Below, one piece after another: positions 6,747 to 12,642 of a stretch of 12,642 nt of DNA; position 1 is the first letter of the stretch, and the number at the start of each line of letters is the position of its first letter. The notes under the pieces were generated by a model. The model was not told the DNA's origin, searched no databases, and saw nothing but the letters and a program-made list of their open reading frames with translations. The position numbers and the translations under genes are program-made. Source of the stretch: CAZDOD01 sp964506935 (lineage in GTDB: Bacteria; Desulfobacterota; Zymogenia; Zymogenales; Zymogenaceae); contig CAZDOD010000077.1 of NCBI GenBank assembly GCA_964506935.1, positions 1 through 12,642 on the forward strand, in the 5' to 3' direction.

Positions 6747-7967
6747 TCAAAAACCGGTCTTTTCAAAATCCGACTGCTCGACCTTCATCCCCCTCATTCC
6801 CCACCACGCCAGGGCGAGAGAGACCACACAATCATCGTGATAGCCCTCTGGGGCCGAGTAGCGGGAATACCCGTGGGGCGTCCTTGTAACCTCGAAGATC
6901 AGGAGCTCGTCGATCAACTCCGTTATGTGAGGGATCCTTATCTTTCTCTCCTCTATCCCAAGTGCGAGATTTTCAATGAGGGCGGCCTTGGAATGAATGG
7001 TAAATGTGATCCCCCTTGATGAGATCCCCATCCTCCTTAGATCCTCGAGAACCGGATCGCCCACACCGGTCGAATCGACCCAAACGGTTGCGCGGTTGTA
7101 TCTCTTCAGGGCGCCGGCCACCCTCCTCTTTAAGAGGGTCCAACCCATCCTCCTGAACCTGTCGAAATAGACCAAAGACCCCGAAGAGTCGAGGATCGAA
7201 AGGACGGTGTAATCTCTATATCGCGCCAGGTCGAGTCCGGCGAAGTATCTCTCTTTCGGAACGGGGTCTTTCAGTTCTCCTCCGATACACTCGGTTATAC
7301 CGAAGAAGACGCATCCCGCATCGTCGGCGAACTCGGCAAGATACTCCTGTTTGAAAACGCGATCGGGGAGCGATGATCTAGCCTCCGCTATCTCGTCTTC
7401 CTTTATGTAGGGATTGTTTCCGGTCGGAAACGTAAACGAGGCCCAGTTTTTCTCACGTTTGTCTCTGCCGCGGGCGAAGACATTGAAAAACCAGTTCTTC
7501 CCCTTCGGCGTCCCGACAAAGAGCGCCTTCCCCTCTCTATCGGAGAGGGCAGGGCGTAAAACCTCCTCCCACAGCTCCCTCGGGAGAAAGGCCGCCTCGT
7601 CGACCACCAGAAAATCGATGCCGAAGCCCCTGAGGTTTTTATGTATCTCGGCGCTCCTGAACTCAATGGTGGAACCGTTTGTTAAAAGGACCCTTTTTTC
7701 ACCCTTGTCTATCTTCGATATCACGCCCCGGGGGAGCCCTTTCCTCACGAGGTCGAAGGCGATCATGCTCTGACGATAGACCGGGGCCACCCAGAAAGAG
7801 AGCGAGCCTGGCACCTCCCAGGCGCTCTTTACTATCTCCGCCGTCGAAGCGATGGTCTTTCCCCATCTCCTCCCACAGGCCGCAACCCTAAAACGGGCTT
7901 TTGACGAATGCAGGACGGCCTGCCCGGGGTGGGGGCGATACAGCCTAAGTCTCTTTCTTTTCATCAT
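6747..7967 (-). CDS. Phage terminase large subunit (ATPase and nuclease)
   Basis: 406 residues, apparently complete. ATPase domain: Walker A CGRRWGKT (31-38), Walker B DFLVVDEAA (118-126) with the acidic pair Asp123-Glu124, and coupling motif VGTPKGKNW (151-159). RNase H-fold nuclease domain: Asp246 in GLDLARYRDYT, Asp298 in VWVDSTGVGDP, and Asp378-Asp379 in YHDDCVVSLALAWWG, giving the expected acidic metal-binding cluster. The protein cuts concatemeric DNA and drives it through the portal by ATP hydrolysis. No key residue is missing, which argues against old decay. The start is one of two adjacent ATG codons (7967 or 7964), overlapping the upstream gene by about 20 nt, typical of coupled phage genes. 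Its product pairs functionally with the portal protein encoded just downstream. Confidence 0.93.
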   Translation of the reverse strand: MMKRKRLRLYRPHPGQAVLHSSKARFRVAACGRRWGKTIASTAEIVKSAWEVPGSLSFWVAPVYRQSMIAFDLVRKGLPRGVISKIDKGEKRVLLTNGSTIEFRSAEIHKNLRGFGIDFLVVDEAAFLPRELWEEVLRPALSDREGKALFVGTPKGKNWFFNVFARGRDKREKNWASFTFPTGNNPYIKEDEIAEARSSLPDRVFKQEYLAEFADDAGCVFFGITECIGGELKDPVPKERYFAGLDLARYRDYTVLSILDSSGSLVYFDRFRRMGWTLLKRRVAGALKRYNRATVWVDSTGVGDPVLEDLRRMGISSRGITFTIHSKAALIENLALGIEERKIRIPHITELIDELLIFEVTRTPHGYSRYSAPEGYHDDCVVSLALAWWGMRGMKVEQSDFEKTGF

Positions 7968-8355
7968 CGATAAATTCCGCCGTGTAGATCACATCTTCAT
8001 CCCCGTTGTCCCCACCGAGGAAATGGTCAATGTATTTGAGATACAGCTCTTGATGCTTGATGTCTCCCTTCTTCGCCTCCTCTATTATCGACTCCAGGAC
8101 CTTTTTTTTGTCTTCCTTCCAAGAACGACCTTTTCTATCCTTTTCGGTTGTTTTTGGAGGATCTTTTTCAATCCGTCGATCTACGTCCCCTTTTATCAAC
8201 TCTTCAACTTCTGGCTCTCTTTTTTTATCCCCCTCCAAAGAAGCTCCTTCACCAACCAGGCCGTCCTTTTCGTCATCCAATATGACCTCCTTTCTAAAAT
8301 CCCCCCTTTTTCCCCTAAAAAAACCCCACAACTTCAAAAAAACATCCCTGATCAC
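7945..8355 (-). CDS. Small terminase subunit-like protein (tentative)
   Basis: 136 residues from a GTG start that overlaps the stop of the upstream gene as GTGA, with GAGGGG 10 nt upstream. An in-frame ATG at 8421 is possible but has no Shine-Dalgarno and overlaps the previous gene by 70 nt. Seen: a short N-terminal helix (VIRDVFLKLWGFFRG), a long low-complexity stretch rich in Lys, Glu and Asp (about 20-85), and a C-terminal part KKVLESIIEEAKKGDIKHQE followed by LYLKYIDHFLGG. The latter resembles the 'A..GD..A.klyL' helix seen in many small terminase subunits, and the position directly before the large terminase supports that reading. No HTH is visible inside this product; the gene upstream has one, so the two may share the small-terminase role. 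The assignment is inference. Confidence 0.55.
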   Translation of the reverse strand: MIRDVFLKLWGFFRGKRGDFRKEVILDDEKDGLVGEGASLEGDKKREPEVEELIKGDVDRRIEKDPPKTTEKDRKGRSWKEDKKKVLESIIEEAKKGDIKHQELYLKYIDHFLGGDNGDEDVIYTAEFIDDEKKET

Positions 8356-8624
8356 CGCTCTATCGCCCCTCTTTTTTGAAATCGGCTCTTCCCCCGCAGA
8401 CCCTCTTCGTAACTTACCCATCTCGCGAGATATTTGAGAATCCTCGCGATGTGATAGGCAACATCGGACTGCGTGACACCAAGCCTTACCCCGATGTACT
8501 TTTGTGTGTATCCCATCCGGTACATCAACCATATCCAGAGCTCGCGATCCGGAAGGGCCATAAGGGCCTTCTCGTAATCCATAAGAAAGTCACTCACCCG
8601 AAAAAAGGTATCATTTTTATACAT
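8352..8624 (-). CDS. Small sigma-70 region 4-like HTH protein
   Basis: 90 residues. The segment LPDRELWIWLMYRMGYTQKY followed by IGVRLGVTQSDVAYHIARIL has the form of a sigma-70 region 4 / LuxR-type helix-turn-helix: 'YTQKYIGVRLGVTQSDVAYHI' parallels the usual 'LT..EIA..LGIS...V...' pattern. There is no region 2 domain, so it is not a full sigma factor. The ATG at 8624 is chosen because AGGAGG (8630-8635) stands 5 nt upstream; a GTG at 8630 would overlap that site. It is the first gene of the packaging cluster, 43 nt from the predicted transcript start. Roles seen for such proteins in phages include late-gene activation and recognition of packaging DNA. Which applies here is not decided by the sequence. 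Confidence 0.72.
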   Translation of the reverse strand: MYKNDTFFRVSDFLMDYEKALMALPDRELWIWLMYRMGYTQKYIGVRLGVTQSDVAYHIARILKYLARWVSYEEGLRGKSRFQKRGAIER

Positions 8625-8673
8625 AAGCACCTCCTATCTTCACAGTTACAATTTTACATGGAGGGGGAAGGGG

Positions 8674-8702
8674 ATATTAGTTTTATGAATTAAAAAAGTC
8701 AA
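8674..8702 (-). promoter_or_regulatory. Predicted sigma70 promoter of the packaging cluster
   Basis: On the - strand: TTGACT (8697-8702), a 17-nt spacer, then TAATAT (8674-8679). It is the best promoter match in the window. Transcription would start near 8667 and give a 43-nt leader. It is oriented away from gltX and would drive the HTH, small-terminase-like, large terminase, small protein and portal genes. Confidence 0.65.
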
Positions 8703-8732
8703 ATTTATGGAATCTGGGGACTCCCTTCTTCA

Positions 8733-8762
8733 TTGACAACGGGGCCTCGGTGTGTTAACGAT
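8733..8762 (+). promoter_or_regulatory. Possible promoter of gltX
   Basis: A perfect TTGACA at 8733-8738 is followed at 17-18 nt by only a poor -10 (TAACGA / AACGAT, 8756-8762). It lies 49-78 nt before the gltX start, back to back with the packaging cluster promoter. The -35 is convincing; the -10 is not. Confidence 0.35.
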
Positions 8763-8810
8763 AGACATTCATTCGTCGTTTGGAAAAAACACAAAATGGA
8801 GGATTTTTAA

Positions 8811-10241
8811 ATGACTTCCGGGACTTCCGAGAAAGACACCTCCGTAAGGACAAGGTTCGCCCCCAGTCCAACGGGGTATTTACACATAGGTGGGGCAAGA
8901 ACCGCCCTCTTCAACTGGCTCTACGCCAGGCACACCGGCGGAAAATTCGTGCTTAGGATAGAGGACACGGACCCGGAGAGATCAAAGGAGGAATACACCG
9001 AGGCGATACTTAAAAGCATGAAATGGCTCGGTCTGCTTTGGGACGAGGGCCCGTTCTTCCAGAGCCAGAGGAACGAGCTCTATCAGGCCGCTATCGAAAA
9101 GCTCTTGGATAAAGGGAAGGCCTACCGCTGCTACTGCACCCCCGAGGAGCTCGAAGAAAAGCGAAGGGAGGCCCAAGGACACGGGGAAAAACCGAGGTAC
9201 GACAGGACATGCCGCGATAAAGACCTCCCCGAAAGGGATGAGCCTTACGTGGTCAGGTTTCGGACGCCCACCAGCGGCACCACCGAATTTATCGACCTCG
9301 TCAAGGGGAAAATCGCCTTCGAGAACAGTGAACTGGACGACCTCATCATCCGCCGCTCCGACGGTTCTCCCACATATAATTTAACAGTTGTGATCGATGA
9401 TGTGGATATGAAAATCACCCACGTAATCCGCGGCGACGACCACATCAACAACACACCGAGGCAGATAGTGATATTTGAGGCGCTGGGATATGATGTCCCC
9501 GCCTTCGCCCATATGCCGCTGACCCTCGGCCCCGACAAGTCAAGGCTCTCCAAGCGCCACGGGGCGAAATCGATAACCGAGTATATCAATGAGGGATTTT
9601 TGCCCGAGGCGATGGTGAACTACCTAGTCCGCCTCGGATGGAGCTACGGAGATCAGGAGATCTTCTCAATAGACGAATTGATCGAAAAATTCGATATCTC
9701 AGACGTCGGAAAATCGGCCGGGATATTCAATCCCGAAAAAATGGAATGGTTATCGGCCCACTACATAAAAGAGTCAGACCCGAAGAGGCTGGCGGAAGAC
9801 CTCCTCCCCTTTATCGAAAAGATGGACTACAGATCGGATGACAAGGAGTGGCTCTCGAAGGTCGCCATGACTCTTCAAGAGCGCTCAAAGACCCTAAAAG
9901 AGATGGCCGAGATGGGGGAATTCTATTTCAAGGAAGAGATCGAATATGACGACTCGGCAGCAAACAAATTCTTGAAAGATGACGTTTTGGATGCCTTCCG
10001 GGCGCTGTCTTCGAGATTTGCGAAGATGGAGAAATGGGACAGAGACGCCATTGAGGGTGGTTTTACGGAGGTACTTGACGAAATGGGGCTTAAGCTCTCG
10101 AAAGTCGCTCAGCCTCTTCGGGTGGCCCTGACCGGAGGGACGGTAAGCCCCGGGATATTTGAGATCATCGAGGTCATCGGAAGAGAGGGGGTTATTTCGC
10201 GGATCGATAGGGCGATAAAATTCATCGAGGGGGGAAAATAG
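8811..10241 (+). CDS. gltX: Glutamyl-tRNA synthetase
   Basis: 476 residues, complete and of normal length. Class I synthetase signatures: PSPTGYLHIGG (HIGH motif, His25-Gly28) and SRLSKRHGA (KMSKS-type loop, 244-252). The Rossmann core continues through RIEDTDPERS, YNLTVVIDDVDMKITHVIRG and DDHINNTPRQ. Cys107, Cys109 and Cys134 (CYC...YDRTC) match the zinc site region of bacterial GluRS. The C-terminal helical part (about 330-476) is the anticodon-binding domain. The enzyme charges tRNA-Glu with glutamate in the cytoplasm; many bacteria lacking GlnRS use it for tRNA-Gln as well, which cannot be judged here. The start is supported by GGAGG about 8 nt upstream. It stands alone on +, divergent from the phage genes, and is the core-genome anchor on that side. 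Confidence 0.97.
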   Translation: MTSGTSEKDTSVRTRFAPSPTGYLHIGGARTALFNWLYARHTGGKFVLRIEDTDPERSKEEYTEAILKSMKWLGLLWDEGPFFQSQRNELYQAAIEKLLDKGKAYRCYCTPEELEEKRREAQGHGEKPRYDRTCRDKDLPERDEPYVVRFRTPTSGTTEFIDLVKGKIAFENSELDDLIIRRSDGSPTYNLTVVIDDVDMKITHVIRGDDHINNTPRQIVIFEALGYDVPAFAHMPLTLGPDKSRLSKRHGAKSITEYINEGFLPEAMVNYLVRLGWSYGDQEIFSIDELIEKFDISDVGKSAGIFNPEKMEWLSAHYIKESDPKRLAEDLLPFIEKMDYRSDDKEWLSKVAMTLQERSKTLKEMAEMGEFYFKEEIEYDDSAANKFLKDDVLDAFRALSSRFAKMEKWDRDAIEGGFTEVLDEMGLKLSKVAQPLRVALTGGTVSPGIFEIIEVIGREGVISRIDRAIKFIEGGK

Positions 10242-10400
10242 AGGGAGAGTTCTGGTCAAGTTCAAAAGCGGTAACTTGGATCTTTTGTAGTTTTATAAAT
10301 GAGGTTTTTAAATATCCTCTCCTCTATTCTACATTTCGTAATTTAGTGAAACTATAGAGACCCCTAAAAACCTAATCCTAATAAATAAGACTGATAAAAA

Positions 10401-10424
10401 TGTAGGGGCGTACTGCGTGCGCCC
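10401..10424 (+). repeat. REP-like palindrome beyond the 3' end of the RAYT gene
   Basis: A 24-nt element starting TGTAGGGGCG and ending TGCGTGCGCCC. It has the REP form: a GTAG head followed by an imperfect palindrome, GGGCGTA paired with TGCGCCC (one G-T pair) around a 5-nt loop. It lies 18 nt beyond the RAYT stop codon, in an otherwise featureless AT-rich 200-nt gap after gltX. REP elements with GTAG-type heads are the known substrates of RAYT proteins. Confidence 0.7.
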
Positions 10425-10441
10425 TCTTAATTACAAAATCG

Positions 10442-11044
10442 CTATATCCTTTTTTTCTTGTATAGCAGATCATCCAACGGTTGTTTTCCGATACTCTCGG
10501 GATTTTCCCTGTCAAACATCCATTTAGCGGGATTATTTACAATATACTCACGGATTTTTTGGAGGTCTCTTTCATTTCTGATGACATGTTCGTAATAATT
10601 ATGCTGCCAAATTGATACACCCTTTGACAATCCCCTTGTCTTCCCAATCGCATTTATCTTCTTTGTGGATACAGCCTTAAATCCCGAAATGATTGCGCCA
10701 AGCGATCCTGGCGGGCGATGAAGCAATGTGTTGGGCGCACGCAATGCGCCCCTACATCCATCTGATGTCTCATCTATGGCTATTGTTATTATCCCGTGTA
10801 TATGGTTTGGCATGACTAAATATACATCTAATTTCACATTACGTCTGATGGTCGATGTCTTTATCCATTCCCCTTCTACAATATCCCCGACTTCGTTCAT
10901 GATCATTTTGCCGGAAGCGACCTCGCCAAATAAAGGCCGTCATTCTCTGGCACAGATCGTAACAAAATATGACCCCGCCCCTGTGTAATCGTATCCCTTT
11001 ATACGAATTGAGCGACGTTTCCTGTTGTCATTCCTATTGACCAT
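10442..11044 (-). pseudogene. REP-associated tyrosine transposase (RAYT, Y1/IS200-like), broken by an in-frame TGA
   Basis: Read from the ATG at 11044, the frame gives a typical RAYT N-terminus, RRSIRIKGYDYTGAGSYFVT then ICARE, followed by TGA at 10940-10942 (codon 35). It then continues in the same frame as RPLFGEVASGKMIMNEVGDI, the expected next segment. The stop most likely replaces CGA (Arg) or TGG (Trp). The rest is intact: HUH motif VMPNHIHGII (His81, His83 in full numbering), catalytic-Tyr region WQHNYYEHVIR (Tyr150/151) and EYIVNNPAKW. Without the stop the protein would be 200 residues, normal for the family. RAYTs are single-strand nickases that act on REP sequences. Re-initiation at 10906 or 10900 (MIM) would give about 154 residues lacking the first beta strand of the HUH domain, which makes activity unlikely. 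No Shine-Dalgarno is evident. Confidence 0.85.
10733..10756 (-). repeat. Second REP-like palindrome, inside the RAYT coding sequence, inverted
   Basis: On the - strand this 24-nt stretch matches the 10401-10424 element at 22 of 24 positions, with the same GTAG head. Its palindrome is perfect: GGGCGCA with TGCGCCC around a 5-nt loop. It is exactly eight codons in frame with the RAYT and encodes CRGALRAP, in the variable loop between the HUH strand and the 'GSLGAIISGFK' helix. The two copies face each other 308 nt apart. Confidence 0.7.
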
Positions 11045-11077
11045 CATATATTGACAATCTGGTCTCGGATATTCAGC

Positions 11078-12352
11078 TTAGATCACATAAAAGAAAATCA
11101 GATATGCGAAAAGGGCGACAAAGAGGACGAGCGAGGCGGGCCCGATTATCTCTTTGTAGACCCGTGAGAGGTCTGCCTTGAAATATTCGGTCGTGAGGAC
11201 GAGGCAGAGATGCACGGGGGATAAAAGCACCCCCACGTAACCCCCGGCGTATGCCAGCATGAAGGCGATCATCGGGTGGGCGCCGGTGGTGAAGTAGGAT
11301 AGGAGGATCGGAAAGGTGATCCCGACGAATGCCATCGTGATCCCGGTAGATGCTCCGATGATAAAGGGGAGGATGATCAGGACCAAAAAGGGAGGGATGC
11401 CAAAGGTCTTAAAATCGGCGGCGATATCATATACCGCCCCGGTCGCCTCAAGGATCCCCTTGAAGATGAGGATCCCCAAGACAATCGAGACGAACTTGAT
11501 CGAAAAATTTTTTCTTGCTATCTCCCAGACGTCTCCAACCTTGATTCGGTAGATAAAAGCAGATGCGACAAATACCAAAAATAGGACTATGTTGAGGACC
11601 AGAAGCGAAGGCACTATCGAATCGGGCTCTAAAAAGAGAGATTTTGGGAGGACCCACTCGGGACTGATTATTAAAACGGCGGCTATGACGACGATAAGCG
11701 GTAGGGCGCTCAAGACAAAGTCAAAAAAGAGCCTTGCCGTGACACTCCCGTCCCCATCCCTCTTATAGTGGATCCCCTTAAAACCGAAAAACAGTCCGCC
11801 GACGATCGCGGCGATGGTAAGGGGCAGATTTGCAATCGCCACGTCCTGAAACCCTATCGACAATATCGCAGCGGAAAATATCACCCCGGGATAGGTGGGA
11901 AAGATGTACTCCCAGAGATGCCTGAACCAGTAGTTTAAGAAGGTCTTTCTCTCGGGATTGAGATGAAGCTCGTCCGACGCCTCTTCGACCATTGGGGCCG
12001 AGATCATAGCCCCGCCGATAATCGGAAGAAGCCCAATCATCGCCGGGACCAGCGTTACGATCCCCCTCGGGTCTCCCAGCATCCTTCTAAGTGAAGAGAC
12101 CAGTATCTTAATGCGCCCGGCCTTCTTCATCAACTCCGAAAGGTAGATGATCAGTAAAACGGCGGTAAGGAGTAAAATCCCCATGGGATTGACCGCCGAT
12201 TTTAAGAAGGTCACGGAGATATCCTTGAGCCCCATCGCAAACATGAGCCCAAGGAAAAAGGCCGAAAAAATCAGAGACAGCCCGAGATCGAACTTCCTCT
12301 TAATAAGGAGGATGAGGAGAAATGCTACGAGAGCGAACTTTAATACCGCCAT
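11078..12352 (-). CDS. DUF401 family multi-pass membrane protein (putative transporter)
   Basis: 424 residues, very hydrophobic, with roughly 10-12 membrane helices along the whole length. The segment VTLVPAMIGLLPIIGGAMIS followed by APMVEEASDEL is the hallmark of the DUF401 family, and the C-terminal half carries matching re-entrant-type motifs (GASTGITMAFVGITFPILL, AYAGGYVGVLLSPVHLCLVL). The family belongs to the ion-transporter-like permeases; its substrate is unknown. It starts 3 nt after the stop of the acyl-CoA synthetase-like gene and has no clear Shine-Dalgarno of its own, so translational coupling and one operon are likely. That pairing hints at import or export of an organic acid or a related small molecule, but this is inference. 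No clear terminator hairpin follows; the broken RAYT lies 33 nt downstream. Confidence 0.82.
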   Translation of the reverse strand: MAVLKFALVAFLLILLIKRKFDLGLSLIFSAFFLGLMFAMGLKDISVTFLKSAVNPMGILLLTAVLLIIYLSELMKKAGRIKILVSSLRRMLGDPRGIVTLVPAMIGLLPIIGGAMISAPMVEEASDELHLNPERKTFLNYWFRHLWEYIFPTYPGVIFSAAILSIGFQDVAIANLPLTIAAIVGGLFFGFKGIHYKRDGDGSVTARLFFDFVLSALPLIVVIAAVLIISPEWVLPKSLFLEPDSIVPSLLVLNIVLFLVFVASAFIYRIKVGDVWEIARKNFSIKFVSIVLGILIFKGILEATGAVYDIAADFKTFGIPPFLVLIILPFIIGASTGITMAFVGITFPILLSYFTTGAHPMIAFMLAYAGGYVGVLLSPVHLCLVLTTEYFKADLSRVYKEIIGPASLVLFVALFAYLIFFYVI

Positions 12353-12355
12353 AGT

Positions 12356-12642
12356 TTATCTATTTAAGACCCTCAATGCGTTTAGGATATTTACCGTGTG
12401 GGAGAGTTCTGTGCTGATGGGGATCCCGCTCTTTGTCATTCTCTCCTTGAAATCGTCGAAGTATGTCGTCCATCCGAACATCCACGAGACAATCGGTTTT
12501 TTCACCTCTTCCATTACCTCGGTGAGAAGCTCAAATTTCATGTTATTGATAAATGGCGATGCGAAAGGGAGCATCAAAAGCATATCAACATTGGGGTCTC
12601 TGAGAACGATCGGAACCACCGACTCCAACGCCTCGTTGATAC
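12356..12642 (-). CDS. ADP-forming acyl/acetyl-CoA synthetase-like protein, C-terminus only
   Basis: The frame is open to the window edge, so only the last 95 residues or so are seen and the start lies outside. The sequence shows NVDMLLMLPFASP, EVKKPIVSWMFGWTTYFDD, and an end of the form SGIPISTELSHTVNILNALR. This matches the C-terminal end of the second flavodoxin-like CoA-ligase domain in ADP-forming acyl-CoA synthetases, where 'GIP.....AV.AL..L' is usual. These enzymes convert acyl-CoA, ADP and phosphate to the acid, CoA and ATP, and are common in anaerobes. Whether an ATP-grasp domain is fused cannot be seen. It is directly upstream of the DUF401 gene (3-nt gap), probably in the same operon. 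Confidence 0.68.
   Translation of the reverse strand, partial: INEALESVVPIVLRDPNVDMLLMLPFASPFINNMKFELLTEVMEEVKKPIVSWMFGWTTYFDDFKERMTKSGIPISTELSHTVNILNALRVLNR

Noticed and set aside
7852..8437. Long + strand frames (7852-8379 and 8057-8437) opposite the small-terminase-like gene
   Set aside because: They are Ser/Phe/Pro-rich mirror images of a Lys/Glu-rich coding sequence on the other strand, with no Shine-Dalgarno or motif.
10257..10290. Terminator for gltX
   Set aside because: CAAGTT (10257-10262) can pair with AACTTG (10273-10278), but the stem is only 6 bp with a 10-nt loop and is followed by a mixed sequence rather than a T-tract, so it was not called.
10940..10942. TGA recoding (selenocysteine or another residue) in the RAYT
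   Set aside because: The family has no catalytic residue at this position, no obvious downstream stem-loop was noted, and TGA serves as a normal stop at 2883-2885 and 8352-8354.

Overview
The window reads as a bacterial chromosome segment of roughly even base composition. It joins ordinary metabolic genes to an accessory block. The mix of a thiolase, an ADP-forming acyl-CoA synthetase-like protein, a DUF401 membrane protein and a discriminating-type GltX would suit an anaerobic Desulfobacterota-like (deltaproteobacterial) organism. That placement is inferred from gene content only and is tentative. TGA is used as a normal stop by at least two intact genes here.

Left part (1-2450): the C-terminal three quarters or so of a thiolase on +, then a convergent membrane-anchored SGNH/GDSL hydrolase on -. 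A strong hairpin between them has its U-tract on the hydrolase side. The hydrolase promoter lies close to the promoter of a small + strand gene of unknown function (2088-2450), whose real start is set by an extended -10 promoter and a Shine-Dalgarno.

Accessory block, all on - (2529-8702), read right to left: a sigma70-type promoter; a small sigma-region-4-like HTH protein; a small-terminase-like protein overlapping it by GTGA; a complete large terminase; a 67-residue protein; and a portal protein. The phage packaging genes stop there, with no protease, capsid, tail, lysis or integrase gene. Next comes an AT-rich gap with a 61-nt hairpin followed by T6 on the + strand, possibly a small RNA. 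Then follows a 693-residue membrane protein with about twenty 13-residue pentapeptide-derived repeats and, 12 nt behind it, a small CxxC/CxxC protein. The packaging genes look intact rather than eroded, so an orphan or domesticated DNA-packaging module is the most interesting possibility. A decayed prophage remains the simplest explanation.

Right part (8811-12642): gltX (glutamyl-tRNA synthetase) on +, then a REP-associated tyrosine transposase (RAYT) on - that is broken by one in-frame TGA. A GTAG-headed REP-like palindrome lies just beyond the RAYT 3' end, and a second, inverted copy sits exactly in frame inside the RAYT. The window ends with a tight - strand pair: the C-terminus of an ADP-forming acyl-CoA synthetase-like protein and, 3 nt later, a DUF401 permease-like membrane protein.
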